Positions 7,550 to 11,333 of a stretch of DNA of 11,333 nucleotides are shown one piece after another. The first letter of the stretch is position 1. Each line of letters opens with the position of its first letter. The notes beneath the pieces were generated by a model. It had not been told where the DNA came from. It made no database searches and saw only the letters and a program-made list of their open reading frames with translations. The stretch is from Phellopilus nigrolimitatus (Eukaryota; Basidiomycota; Agaricomycetes; Hymenochaetales; Hymenochaetaceae). The position numbers and the translations under genes are program-made. The stretch covers positions 1 through 11,333 of the forward strand of contig JAJOHG010000613.1 of the NCBI GenBank assembly GCA_021029095.1. Direction: 5' to 3'.

Positions 7550-7917
7550 ATAATCGTGCGTCATGCGGTCGTGTTCGCCGTCGCGCGGCTCGACGACGTG
7601 GATGATCGTGAAGAGCGAGTACATTTTGCGGATGCGGCGCGCGAGGTGGGTGGGTTCGAAGTGTTCCATGCGCATGCCTATGAGGGATTGTTTTTAGAAA
7701 TTTGAAGAGAAATGCGTTGCTTTGCGTACCTTAGATGAAGTTGAACGGACTATCGCCCTCCGCTCCTCGCGCACGACGCTCGCGATCTTCTTGAGCACTT
7801 CCAGCGCGAAGTGTCTCCTAATTTTGATGCTCCCGCCCCACTGGTCCGTGCGCTTGCTCGACACGTCCTGCGCAAACTGGTCAACCGAGAGCAGTCGGTA
7901 ATTGGTTCCGTCGCAAC
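7550..7917 (-). pseudogene. Old Yellow Enzyme family (NADH:flavin oxidoreductase) fragment
   Basis: The family consists of FMN-dependent NAD(P)H oxidoreductases of about 370-400 residues with a TIM barrel. The piece starts in the region that normally reads HGANGYLLDQF, here altered to DGTNYRLLSVDQF with an insertion. It continues QDVSSKRTDQWGGSIKIR and FALEVLKKIASVV, both close to the family. A GT..AG intron fits at 7678-7729, followed by GMRMEHFEPTHLARRIR and IIHVVEPRDGEHDR. The catalytic-face His-x-x-Asn motif is degraded and the SPF segment before the intron is out of frame. The N-terminal half and the C-terminal quarter are missing. Its upstream end lies within about 12 bp of the duplicated copy D flank. 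It cannot encode an active enzyme. Confidence 0.8.
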
Positions 7918-8095
7918 GTGCATTTCCCAAAGTCGATTTTAAAACACCTGCTTGCGGATAGCTTTACATATGTGCACTCGTCATGAGGCAGAAAATAAAA
8001 GCTTTTACTACAAGAAGTTACGCAAAAGGTAATGAATAATTATTAGGAAACAGGATCAAAAGTAAGATGAAGGAGTGGAGTTTGCAAAACGCTCC
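7918..8095 (-). repeat. Duplicated 3' flank of F-box copy D
   Basis: It aligns with 1438-1601 downstream of copy B (TTTCCCAAAGTC, GTGCACTCGTCAT, AATAAAAGCTTT, GGTAATGAATAAT in order). To the left the homology ends where the Old Yellow Enzyme fragment begins, so this is a segment boundary. Confidence 0.7.
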
Positions 8096-9415
8096 TCAGA
8101 ATGTGTCTTCCCGGATTCCAGTTGGGCAAGCGTCTTGATACTTCAGCTTCGCCTCGTCCAAGGCTAAAGCAGCTTCGGTTTTGCAAGAGATTTCGACTCC
8201 TCGGATGTATGAAAGACGAAGCACATTCTGAAAGCGCGCGTCGGATACCAGCGTCGTCCATTCCGGTCCGTGCAGCTCAATCTTTCGGATAGACGGAAAC
8301 TTCGATTGTTCTCCTAATAAAATACTGAACCCGGCTTCCAGATCGTAATCGCCAGTTACGTCGCGGCAGCCATCTTGGGACGCGCGCCAGACAATCAGCC
8401 TCAGCTTGCGAAATTCGCGATCGGGTGGTTCGCGTAGCATGTAGCGGCCAGCATAATGCAGTGTCTCTACATTTGGAAAGTACTGCGACAGATGCGATAG
8501 ATGGCTTGAAGTCATGAACCAGTCCGACCCGATCTCGAGCACACGTACTTGCGGCCCCCACACAGAGAGGCAGCAGTCAACAACCGCCATTAGCGCAGAC
8601 GCATTATCGAGCACAACACGACGGAGTGCGGGAAGCTCCAAGGTCATGCGATAAATATCTCTTGGGTCTCCTGAAATGCGGGTGAGGCCCACGCGAAGAG
8701 TGTGCACGCGCGGAAGCCGCACAACGGACGTGCATTGGAGCACGTCTGGCGGGCGGGAGAAGACCTCTTCGCTGAGCGAAAGCGCCTCGAGTGATTGTGC
8801 AAACCATGTCACGCGTGGCCCAGCCACCAGGTTGTGCTGGTTAAGCATGAGCCCGCTGTTCCAGTCGATACGCCGGATTGCAGAAAGGACGCCGCGAATA
8901 TCACTGTCAAGGTCTCCATATACACTGGGGGCATCATGCTTCTGAGGCTCAAAGGGATTTATTTTGTCGCGGTGGTAGCGTGAAAGTACAAGGAGGTTCG
9001 GGCAGCATTTGATTATGCGGGGTACTTCTTTCCTAGCCCAACCGTGCACTGGACCGGACGGCCGATTCCGCACGAGCGGTAGTGCGATTTTACGCACGTA
9101 TCTTCCATATCCAAGGGAAAGCGGACAGTCTCTTTTCGACTGCTCAAACAGATTCGCTAGACTTTCAGCCTCATGCCGCAGGTGCACATCCTCGTACAAG
9201 AATTCTCTTGTGTTGTCACGCCACCATTTACAAACCAGGGCCAGGTTCAGTTTGACGCGTAGAGTGTTTGCATATTGCTCTTCTGTCTCATGGTGCGTGA
9301 CCGAGTCAAAGACAGGAATCGCCACGAGCGTGTTGACCTCTCTTGCGGGATTGAACGTGGCCCAGTAGAGGATCCGGAGCCATAATTCTGGCGGAAGAAA
9401 AGAATGTTGCATCAA
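8096..9415 (-). CDS. F-box-like protein, copy D, intact 439 residues
   Basis: A single uninterrupted frame runs from tandem ATG codons at 9415 to TGA at 8096, with no intron. The first Met is used here; the second would remove one residue. The F-box-like motif SFLPPELWLRILYWAT covers residues 5-20, followed by a charged linker, LVCKWWRDN (60-68) and EFLYEDV (71-77). Leucine-spaced segments occur at 134-145 (IIKCCPNLLVLS), 237-241 and 308-320 (HLSQYFPNVETLH), and the tail ends IREDTF. No signal peptide or membrane segment is seen. The architecture suggests an SCF ubiquitin-ligase substrate receptor with degenerate repeats; the substrate is unknown. It is the only complete intact family member visible here and the reference for judging damage in copies B and C. 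It carries six codons (residues 356-361) that copy B lacks. Confidence 0.88.
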   Translation of the reverse strand: MMQHSFLPPELWLRILYWATFNPAREVNTLVAIPVFDSVTHHETEEQYANTLRVKLNLALVCKWWRDNTREFLYEDVHLRHEAESLANLFEQSKRDCPLSLGYGRYVRKIALPLVRNRPSGPVHGWARKEVPRIIKCCPNLLVLSRYHRDKINPFEPQKHDAPSVYGDLDSDIRGVLSAIRRIDWNSGLMLNQHNLVAGPRVTWFAQSLEALSLSEEVFSRPPDVLQCTSVVRLPRVHTLRVGLTRISGDPRDIYRMTLELPALRRVVLDNASALMAVVDCCLSVWGPQVRVLEIGSDWFMTSSHLSHLSQYFPNVETLHYAGRYMLREPPDREFRKLRLIVWRASQDGCRDVTGDYDLEAGFSILLGEQSKFPSIRKIELHGPEWTTLVSDARFQNVLRLSYIRGVEISCKTEAALALDEAKLKYQDACPTGIREDTF

Positions 9416-9521
9416 GAGAATCTTCCATGATGCATAAGCTTACTTGTACTTGAAAGACTGCTGCGATTTAGGGTGGTAGCAAATTTGTGGGCAAGACGAC
9501 CAGAGAAATTTGCAAGAGCTT
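9416..9521 (-). promoter_or_regulatory. Conserved 5' flank of F-box copy D
   Basis: It shares ordered words with the flanks of copies A and B: CATGATGCAT, AAGCTTACTTGTACT, GGTAGCAAATTTGTGGGC, AAGACGACCAGAGAAA and TTGCAAGAGCTT. Homology ends near 9521, where unrelated DNA leading to the carboxylase gene starts. It may hold the copy D promoter; no defined element is identified. Confidence 0.4.
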
Positions 9522-9736
9522 GCCTGTGGGCTAAGTTCAAAGAAACGCACTTATCTAATAAGCGTCCACGTGATCAGCCACTACCACTTGCTGCAAATAA
9601 TTATGAGTCCTGCATGTGATTCCTGGTTGTTATCAATGGAAGGCGTGCAGGAGTCATATGTCGATGAGAAAGACGAGCCTAGTTGGCAGAATCAAAATCT
9701 TTCAGGTAGTTATGTATGTACATGTGTGCTTCCGCT
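9522..9736. other. Spacer between copy D flank and the carboxylase 5' region
   Basis: No recognisable gene is present. A plus-strand frame is open across 9510-9902, but its predicted sequence has no family features and it runs into the carboxylase exon in another frame. It contains a GTATGTACATGTGTG word near 9713 and a CCACGTGATCAG word near 9567 (an E-box-like CACGTG). It could include the promoter of the carboxylase gene. Confidence 0.35.
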
Positions 9737-9865
9737 TCAGGATCCGACCGGACGCGATTCAATTGACCAAGTGACCATGTCTTCCTCATCCTTTCTGGCG
9801 AACTCGTCGTCGGACTCCTTATCATCCTTCTTGCACTCGAATGCTGGCAAAGCAACGCCTTTCAT
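9737..9865 (-). CDS. Possible small acidic protein, 42 residues
   Basis: An ATG at 9865 opens a 42-codon frame to TGA at 9737. It reads MKGVALPAFE, then a strongly charged stretch ECKKDDKESDDEFARKDEED and a tail ending ESRPVGS. It is divergent from the carboxylase gene and overlaps its first 25 bases. The charged run looks more like coding than random sequence, but I recognise no family, and it could equally be part of a larger spliced gene or an accident. Confidence 0.2.
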   Translation of the reverse strand: MKGVALPAFECKKDDKESDDEFARKDEEDMVTWSIESRPVGS

Positions 9866-10479
9866 GTCTTTCCGTCGCCCGCGATGCGTGCAGAACGTCT
9901 AGATACGCCCGCTCCTGTACTCGACGCCATTTCAGCGCGGACGTCCTGCCCTCGCTCGTCTCGACTGCGTCGCCCGAGTTCGCGCAAAGGAAAGAGGCGA
10001 TGGACGGTCTGGTGGCGGATCTTGAAAGTAAACTAGCGAAGACGCGGTTGGGCGGAGGCACGAAGGCTGCGGAGAGGATGCGCGGAAGGGGGAAGATGCT
10101 TCCCCGGGAACGGTTGAGTTTCTCTCTCTTACTCAACGTCATATCTTGTCCATCTTATAATTACTCCGTCTAGACTCGCTGCTCTATTAGATACCGGGTC
10201 GCCTTTCCTAGAGCTCTCGCCGCTCGCCGCGTATGAAGTTTATGGGGACGATAAGGTTCCTGGTGCGGGTATGATCACCGGTATTGGACGCATCTCTGGT
10301 AGGGAGTGTATGGTCGTAGTGAACGACCCGACTGTCAAAGGCGGTTCGTACTATCCACTAACCGTGAGTGTCCTACCTCGAGTGGTATCGTAAAACCTGT
10401 TAATACCTGTGACAGGTTAAGAAACACCTGCGCGCACAAGAGATCGCACGTGAACATAGGCTGCCGTGTGTATACCTTG
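9841..10479 (+). pseudogene. mccB: Methylcrotonoyl-CoA carboxylase beta subunit, first three exons only
   Basis: The beta (carboxyltransferase) subunit acts in mitochondrial leucine breakdown and is usually 540-590 residues. Exon 1 (9841-10112) encodes an Arg/Ser-rich, acid-poor leader (MLAKQRLSCLSVARDACRTS), a typical mitochondrial presequence, then LGGGTKAAERMRGRGKMLPRER. Introns 10113-10173 and 10364-10415 have GT..AG ends and keep the frame. Exon 2 (10174-10363) reads [21 protein letters not shown] and [21 protein letters not shown], then [12 protein letters not shown]. Exon 3 (10416-10479) reads VKKHLRAQEIAREHRLPCVYL and ends one base into the next codon at a good donor, GTAAGG. The next exon should begin with the family's VDSGGA segment, but nothing like it or any later part occurs to the window end. 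No frameshift or stop is present in the 175 or so codons seen. It is a truncated gene, unless a very long intron or misassembly hides the rest. Confidence 0.85.
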
Positions 10480-11333
10480 GTAAGGTTTCTTTGTCTCCGA
10501 CCCCTTTCTATGCTCCTTCATTTCTGTGATTACCGTTGACGATGTGCTGGTCGGGGACCCATGAATGGTCCGGCTGAGCCTATAGACCTGACCACCGACG
10601 AAACCCTTTTTTTCGCACATTTTTCTTACACCTTTTATTCAAACGAACCGAAGTGGGCTTGATGTGCTGCCTCCGCTCGACGGCATCCTTGGAGACATCA
10701 CACAGCCTTGAAACTGCAAAATCCACATCACCTGCGAATTTTGCACTCGACTGCGTTGCTCCCAAAATGCGTGCCAGAACGGAGGATGCGCTTTTCTCAA
10801 ATCTAACTTGGTTTGGTGCAGTAGCTGCTTGTCGTGCATCAGTGAATCGAATATTTCTTTCTGACAACCTTCATGTCGCGTCCACCTCGGATGCTTGCGG
10901 ATCATATTATGTTCTAGCTCGCGGCATCACTGCTCCATAATGCCCGAAGATGAGGAAGGGGAACTAGGACTTCGTTGAATTTTAAGGCGAATAAAGACAA
11001 AATACGCGGTGTCGCCGTGAGGTTTTGACGAAGTGTCTTGACAAACTTCATCAGCAGTTTCGTAATGGACGCGCTGACATACTTTTTCTTTCAGTTGAAT
11101 CTGGTGGAGCAGCTCTGCCACATCAAGCAAACGTATGAACTTCTTGTCCTTCGGTTCGTTTTCAAAGTGTTAATTACGTTCCCCGGTATCAGGTTTTTCC
11201 GGACAAAGAACATTTCGGAAGAATATTTTATAATATGGTATGCATACCATATTTCAAACATCTGTCCATCCTTGCGTGAGCATTGACACCCCTTGCAGGC
11301 CCAAATGTCTGCTCTGCGCATCCCGCAAATATC
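10480..11333. other. Region after the carboxylase break, no gene identified
   Basis: It begins with the donor of the would-be third intron. Frames of 88-95 codons are open on both strands at 10580-10940 (for example minus-strand RFTDARQAATAPNQVRFEK), but all three compete and none is recognisable. A minus-strand frame from 11169 to 10927 (HFENEPKDKKFIRLLDVAEL at its start) looks protein-like, has no start codon, and could be an internal exon. The last 250 bp are AT-rich and contain a 22-bp palindrome. A T run at 10606-10612 follows the carboxylase break. Confidence 0.3.
11232..11253. repeat. Perfect 22-bp palindrome
   Basis: AATATGGTATG followed directly by its reverse complement CATACCATATT, centred between 11242 and 11243, with no loop. 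It sits in AT-rich DNA. It could be a binding site for a dimeric protein, an inverted-repeat footprint, or chance; no flanking target-site duplication was seen. Confidence 0.85.

Noticed and set aside
1438..9521. Transposon carrying the F-box copies
   Set aside because: The block edges show no terminal inverted repeats, target-site duplications or transposase; segmental duplication explains the data.
9450..9840. Missing N-terminal half of the Old Yellow Enzyme on the far side of copy D
   Set aside because: No frame on either strand shows the family's N-terminal motifs, so a simple insertion of the F-box block is not supported.
9841..10479. Propionyl-CoA carboxylase beta subunit as an alternative
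   Set aside because: The segments [28 protein letters not shown] and TVKGGSYYP follow the methylcrotonoyl pattern, not the propionyl one.
1..11333. CRISPR array, operon or bacterial-style defence system
   Set aside because: There are no regularly spaced repeats, no Shine-Dalgarno-led gene runs, and introns show the DNA is eukaryotic.

Overview
The window looks like a gene-poor, rearranged stretch of a basidiomycete (probably Agaricomycete) genome. The grounds are protein families typical of that group: F-box-like proteins beginning LPPELW..I, and a trypsin-fold 'hypothetical' protein of wood-decay fungi. Introns are short (47-60 bp) with GT..AG ends, the genes are compact, and base composition is patchy. 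No bacterial signal, CRISPR array, rRNA or tRNA was seen.

Layout. The left 3.9 kb holds three members of one F-box-like family, all on the minus strand. Copy A (1-927) has an open frame and runs off the window edge. Copy B (1602-2900) carries one nonsense codon and five frameshifts. Copy C (3350-3864) is only a C-terminal piece. A fourth member, copy D (8096-9415), is intact at 439 codons. A and C form one subtype and B and D another, so the subtypes alternate along the DNA. Copies B and D also share flanking DNA on both sides, so whole segments were duplicated rather than just coding sequence.

Between and beyond the F-box copies lie damaged pieces of ordinary genes. At 4115-5987 (minus) is a trypsin-fold serine peptidase-like gene, readable almost end to end but interrupted by seven single-base frame changes and no independent stop codon. 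At 7550-7917 (minus) is a C-terminal part of an Old Yellow Enzyme (NADH:flavin oxidoreductase) that stops where the duplicated copy D block begins. At 9841-10479 (plus) are the first three exons of the mitochondrial methylcrotonoyl-CoA carboxylase beta subunit, with a clean start and three consistent splice boundaries but none of the rest of the enzyme. The stretches at 928-1437, 3086-3349, 5988-7550 and 10480-11333 contain no gene I can name. They do contain a 22-C homopolymer, two GC-rich islands with hairpins, an 83-bp-period tandem duplication, a 12-bp repeat that shifts an unknown reading frame, and a 22-bp perfect palindrome.

The genes do not form a pathway or operon. The theme is duplication and decay: a young F-box paralogue array whose copying and recombination seems to have cut into neighbouring genes. 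I did not find evidence for a new multi-gene system. The strongest leads are the chimeric breakpoints (copy C with a peptidase 3' end; Old Yellow Enzyme with the copy D flank), the stop-free but frameshifted peptidase gene, and the three-exon carboxylase stub.
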